Source: Apiotrichum sp. Y4204 (lineage: Eukaryota; Basidiomycota; Tremellomycetes; Trichosporonales; Trichosporonaceae). Taken from it: 64,000 nucleotides of DNA. The first letter of the stretch is position 1, and the number at the start of each line of letters is the position of its first letter. Below, one piece after another: positions 9,686 through 20,695 of this stretch. The stretch is from the NCBI GenBank assembly GCA_025531455.1, contig JAMYHL010000022.1, positions 558,001 through 622,000 of the forward strand. The letters are read 5' to 3'. The position numbers and the translations under genes were made by a program. The notes beneath the pieces were generated by a model. The model worked only from the letters and a program-made list of their open reading frames with translations, did no database searches and was not told where the DNA came from.

Positions 9686-12600
9686 CTACCATCCGGCATC
9701 GCTCGCTGTGCTCCGATGGCTGCTTGCGCTGCTCATCACGCGCGGTGTGTCCTCGCCGCGCGACAGCGACAGGGGAAGAACGCTCTCGTCCTGGATCGAC
9801 TTCTTGAGGTACACTTCGTCGCCCTGGATGTCAACAAATGTTCTGACGCACGTGTGCGCTTCTCGTTCCGCGTTGCGATTACACAACACGCGTCCAAAAC
9901 ACTTACCTCAAGCGGAGTCGTCGAGAAGGTGAGGCCCTTGTCAAAGTGCTTGGACAGGCACTTCTCCGCCACGGCCCAATCGACGTGCGAGGTGAGCTTC
10001 TTGCGTGGCTGAACAGTGAGGGAGTGGCGCTGTGGGTGAGCATGCTTCCTGTAACAACTCGAAACTCACGGCATCGACGTTCGAGTCGAGAACGGCCGGC
10101 GAATGCGCGCCCTCGGAGATGGAGAGGCGGATGGAGAAGTCCTTGTGCTGTTGACCATTCTTGGTCGACAGCTTCTCCCACAGCTCGATCGTGACATGCG
10201 AGCAGTAGTCGAGCTCGGGAATTCGGACATTGCTGAACGGCAGACCCGAAGCGAGGAGGAGGTGCACAAACGTCGTGATGTGCGACTCCTTTGTGAAGTA
10301 GAAGCACGCCAAACTCTTGCCGGTCGTCTTGGCCTCGTTGAGGTCGTGCCATACTTTCCTCAACAGGGGCAGCGAGGTAAGGACGCCAATCTCCTCCTTC
10401 GTCTCCGCGTCGTAACCGTACTCCTGGGGCGCAACGAGGTCGAACAGGGCCTTTGCACGAGCATACAGCTCATGCAGTCGGCGGTCCTGGTGCTCTGCAC
10501 CTGCACGCGACGCAAGGCCCTTGCCGGCAGGGTCGAAAACGGCAAAGAGGAAGTTACGGTTGTGCAGCGAGTCGTATTTGATCTGCAATCAGCGACGCAC
10601 ACTTCCCGCAACTCACGCTGTCGTACAGCTCAGACACGCGGGACGGGTCAAACTTCTCCTGCTTGACGCCGACCCAGTCCTCGAAAATCTTCTCCCATCG
10701 CTCGCGGAACAGCCACGGCGAGTCGCCCGAGCACCAGCGCTGCTGCGGAATGCGCTCCACGTTACCGTTCTCATAGTTGGCGCGCATTATCGCGCGCAAC
10801 TCGGTGAGCTGCGCAATCACCTCCTTGACCACCTCGACAGGCTCCTTGAAGCTCTTCGGCCAAGCGAGGTCGGCGCGGCGCTCGGTCTCGCCCGTACGCA
10901 GAAGACTCTTGAGCTTCTTCTTTGCCTCAGTCATCATCTCCTTGCCTGCATTGTTGTCGTCGAGGAGATCACGGCGCTGGATCAGGTGCGAGATGACAGG
11001 GGCAGAAGGCTCGACGGGAGTGCCGCTCGTGCGTGCCGCCTGAGGAGTAGACGACTGCGACTGCGAACCCTCGTAGCCAAGAAGCGCATGGGCAAAAATC
11101 TGCGCGGTGTTCTACGCATCAGCACACGTCACGGCAAACAAACGTACGATAACACGACGCTCGGAGGAAGTGTAGATCTTGACGTTGTTGAGGACATCCT
11201 TATCTGATTGGTTAGTAACCGGTGGCGTTACAAGCCCTACTCATGATCATGATATCCTGTTCATGTCAGCAAAAATAAAAACGCCTCAATGCAGATCTCA
11301 GGTTACACACCTTCTTGAATGCGTCACCAAGATCACGCGATTGGTAACGCGCCGAATGCGTGCTCTCGCCACCCCATTTGACGACAAGCTGCATCTTCTC
11401 AAGGCCCTCGGGTATTCCCCAGACGTCGGTGCCCACGACGGCGCGCATCTCGGGGGTTTGGGGGACCGGGGTGCCAGCTGCCTGAGGGGCGGGCGAAGCG
11501 GGCTTGCCGTGCAGCCACTCGTCCACCCGCCTGCGGCGCTCGGTCTCCGTAAGCTCGCCCTCGTCGTCCGATCCATTTTCCTGCCCGTCCTTCTTCTCCG
11601 CCTTGTCCTTCTTGTCCTTGTCCTTCTTGTCCTTGTTCTTCTTCGTGAAGCTCGGCTTGAGCTGCGCCTTGGTTCCCGGGAGCGCCATCTTCTTCGTGAG
11701 CACCTCGCGGAGCTGCTCAAGCTTGGTGATCATCTCCGGCGTAACACCGGGCGTCTTCTCCGCCTCCTCGGATGCCATGAGGATGAGGTTGAGCTGTCGG
11801 GGGTCACGGAGGATAATCTCCTCACGGTGTCCACGAAGCAAAGCAATGAAGGGTTTGGCCCACAGCTCGCCCGCGGGGAAGGAAAACTGCATGGGTCAGT
11901 ATAATCGCTGGCACTGCACACCCACCTTGAGCTTCATCTTCGGCGTGCGGTCGGCGTGGCGTAGCACAGTGACGGTAGCACGAAGAGTACTGGTCGACGT
12001 GCTCTCGGGCGGAGGCATGATGGTGCAACGGTTGCTGGACTTGGGGACGCTGGCGATCTTGCGCTCGCGTGCAATCTGGCAGACATCGGAGAGAATCTCC
12101 GCGGCACGGTCATAGTACGACTGGTTGCCCTTGACGAAGCTCCAGCCATTGACGTCGATAACCATGGTACGCGATCCGGTCTCACAGCGGAGAAGGTCAA
12201 AGCCGCAGACACGCTGGCCAAACGCCTCGACAATATCGCGGGCGTATTCCTCCTCCTTGGGGGTAAGCTTGGTTATAAAGCGTGTCTCCTTCCCGTCCGC
12301 ATTGCGCTGCACTAAACCGTCGACGACCGGCGACTTGCGGGTTTCGGCGTGGGAAAACTTGGGACCGACAGTGTACACCTTGACGTCCTCGGCTGTCGTC
12401 AGCTCCGAAACAATTTGGTAGCTCACCATTGTCAACGTTGATGAACTCCTCGTAGATGAACGATCCCACGGTACGAGGGTGGTAGAGTCCCGGGTCGTAC
12501 TCGCTCGATTTGTTACCGACCTTGCGGAAAAGGCGACGGCCACCACCACCGCGGTAGTAGATGTAGACGTTGTGGTCCTCGCCATCGACTGGCTTCTCCA

Positions 12601-13597
12601 CAAACGGCTTCTCTATCACCACACCATTCACGATGATGGCGTCACCGTCAGCACGAAGTATGACGTCGCGTGAGCGCGGCACTTCGGGCTTGACGCGCTT
12701 GTCCTTCCAGCGAGGAGGGACGACGAGGGGCTCCCACGAGTCCTCGTCCTTGGCCTTGTGGCCGGGAAGAACGAGGCCGAGATCGCGGCGTACCCGTTGG
12801 CGGAGAGAACGAGGCACCCTTGGTCCGCCATCACGGTTCACCTCTGCGCGGTTCGGCGTCGCGACACCAATGTGGTCGAGAATAGCCAACACAAGGCGCC
12901 GATCCCACAGCAGACTCTGCATCGCCAGCGAGTTGATGGAGATCGGCGGCTGCCGCGTCGGAATCTGGGTGTATGCAAGCGCCTTCGGGAGGGGGAAGTC
13001 GGTCGAGAAGAAGGAGATAAGCACATCGCACTTGGGCCAGTGCTCGATGCCTGTTTGTCAGTTGGTGCTCGATAGGTCGTGCGGGTGGGGGAGATCGCGA
13101 TTCTGCAGGGTCCAAAGTGCTCGGCAGAATGTGTGCAAGAACAGGGCAGCAGTGTATGGATAGCCGCTCGGCGTCATGTCGACGGCCCCTCAGCCATCGA
13201 CTATCGTTGATCGTCCCAGTCGCGTCCAAGGCGACAGAGCGACGGTCGATCCGCGACGGCAACAGCGGGATTTCGAGAAGAAAAAAAAAATGGAGCACGA
13301 AAAGAACTCACTCTCCTCGAGGATAACGACATCTCCAAAGATCTTGACCTCGACACCGCCATTTTCCATGTCCACCAGACGGGTGAGGATCTCGCGCATG
13401 GCCTTGGAGCGCGCCTTGACGTCCATGGCGCACACGCCGAGGGTGACGACGGGCAGCTTTGGCGGCGGGCGGCGGAGCGCCATGTAGCTGTTTTTTGTGG
13501 GACTTGCCGGGACTGAGGGGTTGTTCGAGGACGCGTTCGAGTTGGATGCCGTGCCTGCACTCCCGTTTACACGGGCTGGGGAGCAGGGGAGCGACAT
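9686..13597 (-). CDS. VIP1: inositol hexakisphosphate/diphosphoinositol-pentakisphosphate kinase (Vip1/Asp1, PPIP5K)
   Basis: Bifunctional cytosolic enzyme that makes and hydrolyses 1-diphosphoinositol phosphates, which signal phosphate status. The N-terminus is a Ser/Asn-rich leader, then the ATP-grasp kinase: VVTLGVCAMDVKARSKAM, KCDVLISFFSTDFPL, QSLLWDRRLVLAILD, VIEKPFVEKPVDGEDHN (Lys and Glu of the ATP and substrate site), SFIYEEFI, DVKVYTVGPKFSHAE, CGFDLLR and VIDVNGWSFVKGN. The C-terminal histidine-acid-phosphatase-like half opens with TVLRHADRTPK, so the phosphatase RHxDRTP motif is intact, and continues to YCSHVTIELWE. A Lys/Asp-rich insert (KKNKDKKDKDKKDK) sits between about 11580 and 11660. 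The end is a Ser-rich tail, TASDAGW. Roughly 1,150 residues over nine or so exons, close to the yeast enzyme. Divergent from CTR86. Confidence 0.93.
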
Positions 13598-14104
13598 TGT
13601 GGGCGAGGGGGACTATTCAGAGAGAGTGAAGAGACAAGAGACGGGAGAGATGGAGAGATGGAGATGTTCTCTCCACGTGAGAGAGATCTCGATGGATGCT
13701 GGTTGCAGGGGAGAAAGCACGTTTCTGATAAGAGCAACAGGGATGGATGGAGAGGGGGGGAGCCGAGGCACAGTAGGAGAAGAAGAGAGGCCAAATCACT
13801 TTTTTTTGATTGTTCTAATCTAACCAACCCGGATGCCCATCCAAAGCAAATGCGATTAAGGCGCATTAAGGCCCTCGAATTACAACCATTTTGCCACAAC
13901 AGGAAAGCATGGGCTATGATATTACTGTGGGGTCCCCGGATTTCCTTATTTTTATTTGTCTCTTCCTCGTGCCCGAAACGCCACAACGCGAACTGTGCGC
14001 GCGCAATGTTCACATCCCACAAACGTTGACCTGTCTGTTCCCATCACGATCCCCCCTTTCGTTTTTTCTCTCCATCGCTCACATTCTCTACACACACACA
14101 CACC
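13598..14104. promoter_or_regulatory. divergent intergenic region between VIP1 and CTR86
   Basis: About 500 bp between two start codons, so it must hold both promoters. The CTR86 side is pyrimidine-rich (CCCCCCTTTCGTTTTTTCTC at 14049-14068) followed by a CA repeat just before the ATG, a layout common at fungal start sites. The VIP1 side has GA-rich sequence that becomes CT-rich on its coding strand. Confidence 0.45.
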
Positions 14105-16074
14105 ATGAACATCGACAAACTCAGACACGTCCTCGCTGATCCAAAGCGGACAGCAGCATCAGAGGCAGCAAGCAACACTGCAGCCGCAGAACTCGAACGC
14201 GCGGCAGCGTACATTGCTAGCAACATGGCAGACAGGTGGGTTTGGGTTCGGACAGCTTGCGGTTCCACTGTCGATGAAAAAGGGGGAGTGGCCAGTTGCC
14301 CCGCGCACGGACACTAAGGCCGCTGAGGACCAGACGCCTCACCGTCACACCGGCTGCTGCATCTCTGGGCCAGGCCTATTCTGCAATGGGTCACACGACC
14401 TACGACATACCCGCTTCTGCGAGATTAACTGAGACGAAATTAGTTGCATCTTGTCTGACGCTTCAGGGACGATATTCTCCATGCCTTCTCGGAACACAGT
14501 GTTGACACGCTCTGGGTCCGCCTCGGCGCCCTCTGGCCCGTCCTCGCGGCATCACTTGATCCCTCGCCGAGTGCAAATGCCGAGATGGCAACTTCGGAGC
14601 ATGCACGGATTGCACTGGCTCTCGGAGCGGCGAAATTGGAACGGAATCTTGTGGCCGGAGTGCATCATCTGCAGGCTGCTGCTCTGTGAGTGGGCGGCAT
14701 TACAGCCTTCGTGAGGAAGACTAACATCCCAGCCCCCACGAAGCAGATATCCGTCGGCTGATCTTCAACGTCACGACATTCACACGCATTGAGGACGCGA
14801 CTTGTAAATTTAAGCTTTGGGCATCACTGACGCGCCAGTCTTCCCTCTGCAGGCAGTCCTCTCTCAGCTACTCTGCAACCTCGTCTCGCCCGTGGGCGAT
14901 GCCGGACAGAAGACGGCTGATAAGCATCTGAAACTGTTTCTCTCTGGAAACCGCGAGGATGATGTGATTCTGTATGTGCAGCTTTCTAATTTACATCATC
15001 AAGCTGACGGACAGGCGTCTCCTCGACTCACGTGAACAGAGGGTGAACATTGCAACTCTGCACTTGGTGAACAACCTCACCGCAAACTCTGACCGCCTGT
15101 GAGTTAGTGTTTTGATCGTCCAACTCACGTGCAGACTGTACCTCTTGAAGCCGGAGGGCATCAAGTGGCTTGCGCAGATTCTCGGGCGGATGGACGACTG
15201 GCTGGAGGAGGAGGACGGCCGTTTCGATATGGCAACTAGGATCCTGAACGGTCTGCTTGCTGCTGGGGCCCAGTCTGAATTGTTCGCGGGCCTCTCAGAT
15301 CCCGAGGAGGCCATCATGCCGTCGCAGGTCACCCTGCTGAAGCTCCTCGACGCACATCTTGTTCGAGCCGACAGGCCCAACCCCGACCCATCGCCGAATG
15401 CCTTCCTCCTTCCTACATGGTACAAACTCGCCGAGTATGCCACTGCGTCAATGAACTCGGGTAAGGATGACGGACGCCTGGGATCGGTTCTTGTGGGATT
15501 GATTCTCGTCACCGAGGGTCTGTCGTCCATCGTCGTCGCGGCACAGGCACGCATCGACGGCGCCAAACGCGGAACACCGCTGGTCTCGGGCGGCGACGAG
15601 GTGATGGTGGCAGAGATGAAAGCCAAGGATACGTGTATCATCCCCAAGCTCGTCGCTGTGCTGGGCGCGACAAACTCGTTCCTCCCCCGCATTAAGCCGA
15701 CCAAGGACGCACCCGAGGCGCCGCTCCCGTTCGCGAACATCAAGCGCGACCTAGTGCGTCTCCTCGCGGCTCTGGCGTACGAGGACCCGGCAATGGGCGA
15801 CGCGGTGCGCGAGGCTGGCGGCGTCGAGCTCGTCCTCAGCATGTGCGAGACGGACGATCGTAACCCCTACCTCCGCGAATACGCGCTCCTGTGCGTGCGC
15901 AACCTCATGACCAACAACCCGGCAAACCAGGCGATCATTGCGCAACTTGACCCGGTCGGGATTGTCGGTGATAATGGGGAGCTGCTCCCGCTGCCGGAGA
16001 GGATGAAGAAGAAAAAGGCGACAGCGGGGACGGACTCGACAGCGACAGGGCCCAACGTGTCCGAGGTGGACTAG
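14105..16074 (+). CDS. CTR86: ataxin-10 / copper transport protein 86 homologue
   Basis: Cytoplasmic armadillo-like helical protein; the yeast homologue Ctr86 is essential and of unclear function, and vertebrate ataxin-10 acts in cytokinesis and neuronal survival. Six exons join in frame (14105-14235, 14467-14685, 14733-14803, 14839-14971, 15015-15098, 15135-16074) to 525 residues. The C-terminal ataxin-10 domain is recognisable: NIKRDLVRLLAALAYEDP, EAGGVELVLSMCETDDRNP, then YLREYALLCVRNLMTNNPAN and QAIIAQLDPVGIV. The N-terminal half is helical and less conserved. The protein ends with a Lys-rich and Ser/Thr-rich tail (MKKKKATAG...SEVD). Intron 3 is only 35 nt. The start is the only ATG in frame and follows a CA-rich leader. 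Confidence 0.85.
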
Positions 16075-16324
16075 TAGTACCAGCTCGTTAATAATCTTTC
16101 ATGCATAGGCATAATCTTGCCATGTGTGCTGTAGAGTCATGGGTATTCAACTTGTTCAACAATGGGAATGAATGCTGCTTATACAGGAACAATCGCCCGC
16201 CAGACGTGCCGAGCACACTGAAATACCCTCTCACGACGCCAACCCATCTTTGGCGCTCTAAATGTCCAATGAATCTATCCCAAGGAAAGGTGTCTCTCGC
16301 TTCTCGTCTACCCTCTCTTCTCGT

Positions 16325-18147
16325 CTATCCGCGCACAACCTTGCGCATGTCGTAGAGGGCCATGTCGGCCCAGAGGTATCCGCCAGGGAGGAAGCGGGGG
16401 TGGAGGCTAAGACGCATTAGTACACATAGCACACGTTGTCTCTTCGAGGTCCCACGCTCTTCACTCTTGCGTATCCATCGTCTCCTGATCACTCACTCAT
16501 CAATCTGGAAATTCTCAAATCCCCTCATCGCCAATCCCCAGCGGTTTAACTGAACGTTGGCAAGCGTCTTCCTGTCCGCGCGGCTCATCTCGGTCGAGGG
16601 CGAGTCTGCGAACGCTGACATTGCCGCCTCGTGCATCTCTTGCAAACGAATGAGCTTGATGTCTGGCCGAGTCTTCGGCTTGGCACCTTCCCTAAAGAAC
16701 CAGCCCTGGGTGGACACGATCGCTGCGTGATGAGTATATGCCAAGGAAGGAAGGTGATACTCGTGACACTCACGGTAATGCGTCGATGCCCAGTAGATGG
16801 TCGAGCGCGGGAAGGCGTGCGCGACCTCGAGTGTCACATTGCGCACGCGGTCGCGGTAGCTCGTAAGCCTCTCTCTGTAAAGTTAGCATGGCTTATATGG
16901 ACGTCCGAGGGAACGGCGGCAGGCGGTCACGAGCGTCCATCCATCACTCACAGACTCAGCGGGGTGTCGACTTCGAGACCTTTTTGAATGTCGGCATGCG
17001 AATAGCGCACATAGTCCCACATGCCGCTGTTGATGTAGATGAGCTCGGGGGAGGACGTGTCGCGGGCCGTGGTCGCGCGGATGCGCTTCATGTACTCGAC
17101 AGCAAGCATGTTCAGTCGCTCCTCAAACGTGTACGGCGGGATATAAGTACCCTGTGGTGAGCTCCTAACCTCCGGGCCGTCCGTACCTTGAACGTCCAGT
17201 AGTCCTCCTGGTCGAGGCCGTACATGTGGACGTGGATGAGGAGGAAGTCGAGGCCTGGCACGTAGCAGTAATGCCCAGTGTGGCTATACGGGTTGCCTTT
17301 CTCGGCGCGGTTCCACCCCGTCGGGTCGAGCGGCGGATCCGGCGGCGAGTACGGCTCGTGCTCCTTGGGGTTGGTGCGGAAGTCCTTGTCGATCGGCGGC
17401 GGGGCCCAGGGGTGCTCCGAGTTGAGCTCGATAAACGGCTCGCCGGCCATCTACATGTAAGGACAGCACGACGACCACTCCACTCACCTCGCAGAAGTAT
17501 GTAGTCGTGTAGCGGGTGATACTGTCGCCGAAGAAGAGCATTGTGCGGTTACGCGCCCACTCTACGTCCTCCCACGGCTTGCCGTCCGGGCCAAGAGGCT
17601 CGTTGGCCCAGTCGGTCCCCATCTTGGGCTCCGCTGTCGGCTTGCTCTCTGCCCACGACGCGCGCAGGAACGAGGCCGTCAGCGCGGGCGCTGCGCTCCG
17701 GCACTCGTCCTTTGGCCCCGCGTCCGTCGACGCAAACGGCGTCCACCGGTTTTTGTGGATGTTGTGGATGTCGAGGTTCAGGAAACCCGGCTGGTCGTAC
17801 GGGCTGCAGGTGCTGCCAAACACTTTCCGGAGGACCGTGGCACTGGCGTTAGCTCACTGTAGCCATGAAGCGAGGCGGCAGGGATGATGTCCATCTCGGG
17901 CGTCGCTTGGAAGAATATCGTTCTTGGCGACTGGGTGGTTTCCGGCTGCCATTCCCGCCGTTCCACCATCCCGCCGGTGGGAACCACACCACACTCACCG
18001 ATGACCACTGCCAGAGCTGGAGCTGGACCAGATCAAGAGCAGCGAGATGACCGCGACGGCCGCAATGCCCGCGACGACGGCCCGGCGCGGCCGCTGGGAC
18101 TGATACCGCGCGAAGAGCGGGCTGTACGGTGGGCTGAGGGCCGTCAT
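16325..18147 (-). CDS. type II membrane PC-esterase (SGNH-like acyl-esterase family)
   Basis: Probable Golgi or secreted-pathway acyl-esterase or acetyltransferase of the PC-esterase fold (relatives include plant TBL and vertebrate/fungal Cas1-type sugar O-acetyltransferases). Exon 1 (18147-17999) encodes a short cytoplasmic N-terminus with RRPRR-like basic residues (QSQRPRRAVV) and one membrane span (VAGIAAVAVISLLLIW), followed by a Ser-rich stem. The lumenal domain holds the nucleophile block NRTMLFFGDSITRYTT (GDS), HYCYVPGLDFLLIH, ELIYINSGMWDYVRY, a region with PRSTIYWASTHY, and at the end LHPRFLPGGYLWADM, where the His is the likely catalytic partner. About 500 residues. Role in polysaccharide acetylation is inference. 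The final intron has a perfect branch site, TACTAATG. Same strand as UBR1 but 2.5 kb downstream of it. Confidence 0.7.
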
Positions 18148-20308
18148 CGTGGCAGCCGTTGTTGATGTCGCGGTGGTCGTCGCCGGGATGAGAAAAAAAC
18201 AAGGTTTGGAGACGGTTTAGAGGAGAGAGTGATGCTGACCTCTGACGTCCAGAAAGTCGAGGGCCTTGTCGTCGGCGACAGGCGGACAGGTGTCGAGAGA
18301 TACAGAGAGATAAATATTGAGAGTGCAGAGCAGTCTTACCAGTGGACGTGCTCGCCAGAGACAAATGTCCGTGTGCAACACTCACCCTCCCCCCTCGTTC
18401 TCGTGCTCGTGCATTGATCCTAATTGTTACCCGGTCTAGGTGGATCTCTGGATCTGTGACTTCTCTATCCCCTCCTTTTTCCCCCTCGCAACCATGCTTC
18501 TTGACCCCCCGGGGGGCCTTTCTTTTCGCTCCTTTTGGTCGCTGTGGGATCTCTGGCCTTTGTGACCGATACTCGCCACCCCAGTCTCATCCGCAGCAGC
18601 ACCACCGACGCGCGCCCCTGTTCCGCCCCCCTGATACTGCGGACCAGCGGCCTCTGCTCTGCAGCAGCAGCATTCTAGCAGCTGCATATGCATCTGCGTG
18701 TTCTGCCGTTCCTAGTTCCTAGGAGATGTACATGTCCGACTCACGCTGGGGGCCTGGAGGCCTGAAGGCCTTGCGGATTGCAGCCTTGCCGGTCCCCTAT
18801 GGATTGCGGGAACTTGGTCGGGACGGAGATCTGTACATTCGCACTCCCTTTCAGCTCTCATCGATCTCATCGCCCGCCTCCCTCTGCATGCAGGAGCACA
18901 AAAAACACAGTCATGCAAGAAGAGTGCTGTTGTACTTTGTGTTTCCATCTCCCCCTCGGGCCCCCCCTTAAGTGTCCCTGAACCAGGCAGTGTCTCCTAT
19001 AACCATAAATTCATAGACCTGCAGATGTTTTCGCCCCCGAAGGGTGCGACGCCAGTGTTCTGGCATTCTGGGGGCAGACGGATCCGGTCGGAATCACGTA
19101 GTTTTCTCCTCTCACCATGCCTTTGCGGCCTTGGCTTTTGTACATGTGTTCTCTGCCCTATCGGCACTGCGGGACGATGCATGGGACAGAGGACTGCGGA
19201 TGGAAAAGGAGTCCAAGAGGGCTGACACTGCCGTACCATGTTCTATGAACGTCATGTTTCGTGTGTCCTTTATCGTAGAAACCACATTGTCCTACCACCT
19301 CAAGCCACATTGCCCCCCATACATACGCGCGATGCGAGCCACTCTCACTCTCTATCCTTTCTGCCCAGATTACGCGCAGAGGGCAGGGCGGCCAGTGCAA
19401 GTATGCACAGAGTGTTGGTTTATTGAATGCTCTACCAGCGGGCTCTGCTGTACACTTTATAGGGACTGAGAGGCCAAAGAGGAGGCGACGTAGCCCTGAA
19501 AAATTAGATTTCGCGTTTCGTGTGTCGGCAGTTCTGCTCTGGCGAGACGATCGAGACAAGAGGTTCTGTTAACTTGAGAGGTGTACCGTTCACACTCGCG
19601 AAAGTGGGCCACAGTCCACATGTGCGTAAGCCCAGATGAATGGAATTAATGGAACCTAGAGAGCTACAATAAAGACCGCGAGCTGGGAGAACGCAGGACC
19701 CACCAGGCGAAAGGGTCGCCCATCTTCGAGATGAGACGTTGATAATGGTAACTGGGCGAAGAATTCAATTCCCTTTGTGCATGCCGTTGACATTCATCCT
19801 TTAGTATTTATAATTCAGTAATTCAGTATATTCAGTACAGTAGTAGTGAGACAGTCCGGAAACGGGGCCCACCAGAGTAGTATATCCCGGACGGACATGG
19901 GCTGGACGCCGTACTGATGTACAGGTGCGACTGCGCATTGTACGACCTCCACGCCGGGAGGCTAAAGCGTATCGTGCCGTCCGATCGTCCGCAGTCGTCC
20001 TGTGTCGTGTATGATCGCGGATCGCGGACCGTCCACGCGTCTACAACTGCGCAGCACACGACGAGCACGCGTCAACTACACGTGAATTCCAGGTATCTAT
20101 CTCCATATCACCATCCCACCATCTAATCCAAGTACCAAGATGTACAGCACACCCCTACGATCTGCCAATCTCTGATCCGTAGCAAAGAGTCATGGGCAGA
20201 AGAGGTGGGGGGGAGGGTACAGCTGCTGTTCTGCATTCCAGTGACATTCGTCGTTTCTTCCATCATCAGAAAATAGGAAGCGGTCACTGCTCCACCGCAC
20301 GCTACCAA
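18148..20308. other. long intergenic region
   Basis: More than 2 kb upstream of the PC-esterase gene. It holds no frame with the codon bias of the neighbours, no tRNA and no transposon-like structure that I can see. The part nearest 18148 is probably the PC-esterase promoter and leader, since it is C/T-rich on one strand. Confidence 0.45.
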
Positions 20309-20424
20309 TCAATCGCTGCGCTTCATGCGCTTCCCGGTACCGGGGGGTTCCGCGTCGGAGTGAGCAGGCTCTTCCACCTCCTCATTTGTCCACTGCGGTA
20401 CGTCCGACCGAATCAGCCAGAGAC
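20309..20424 (-). other. orphan coding-like exon, possible alternative UBR1 3' exon
   Basis: A minus-strand frame opens after the acceptor-like TTGAG at 20425-20429 and runs to TGA at 20311-20309. It encodes WLIRSDVPQWTNEEVEEPAH and then a short Pro/Gly and basic tail ending MKRSD. Codon use and composition are coding-like, unlike the sequence around it. If UBR1 used a donor at 20715 (GGAG|GTGGTT) this exon would join in frame and replace the last few UBR1 residues. That splice is an inference; it may equally be a relic or chance. Confidence 0.3.
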
Positions 20425-20695
20425 CTCAACTCTTAGCTCCTAGATCCCTCTTGGGGTTTGTAAATTACCTTTCTACTCAGAATCTGTGAAAATTGAATAC
20501 CAATTGGGAAACATCTCCCGAGTGCGGAATGCGGCCCATTTTCTGTTTCGGTACAAGATTATGTGAATGCATGTGACGATACCATGAGTGCTACTCCTGA
20601 ATGCGCACTGTCCCGCTTTACTCTATCCCTATCCTCCGCCGGGAGTGACTCTCTTCCCTTCTTTTCCACTCGCGCACCGCGCACCCCGCACCTCT
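20425..20695. other. UBR1 3' flank
   Basis: A/T-richer sequence without coding bias, likely UBR1 3' untranslated region or, under the alternative model, a 291-nt last intron. Confidence 0.4.

Noticed and set aside
10103..11207. Long + strand frames (10103-10666, 10521-11207) over VIP1
   Set aside because: Antisense to VIP1 phosphatase-domain exons; they run through VIP1 introns and show no family motifs.
14991..15842. 283-codon minus-strand frame over CTR86
   Set aside because: Antisense shadow of the ataxin-10 exon; no domain and Ser/Arg-rich composition.
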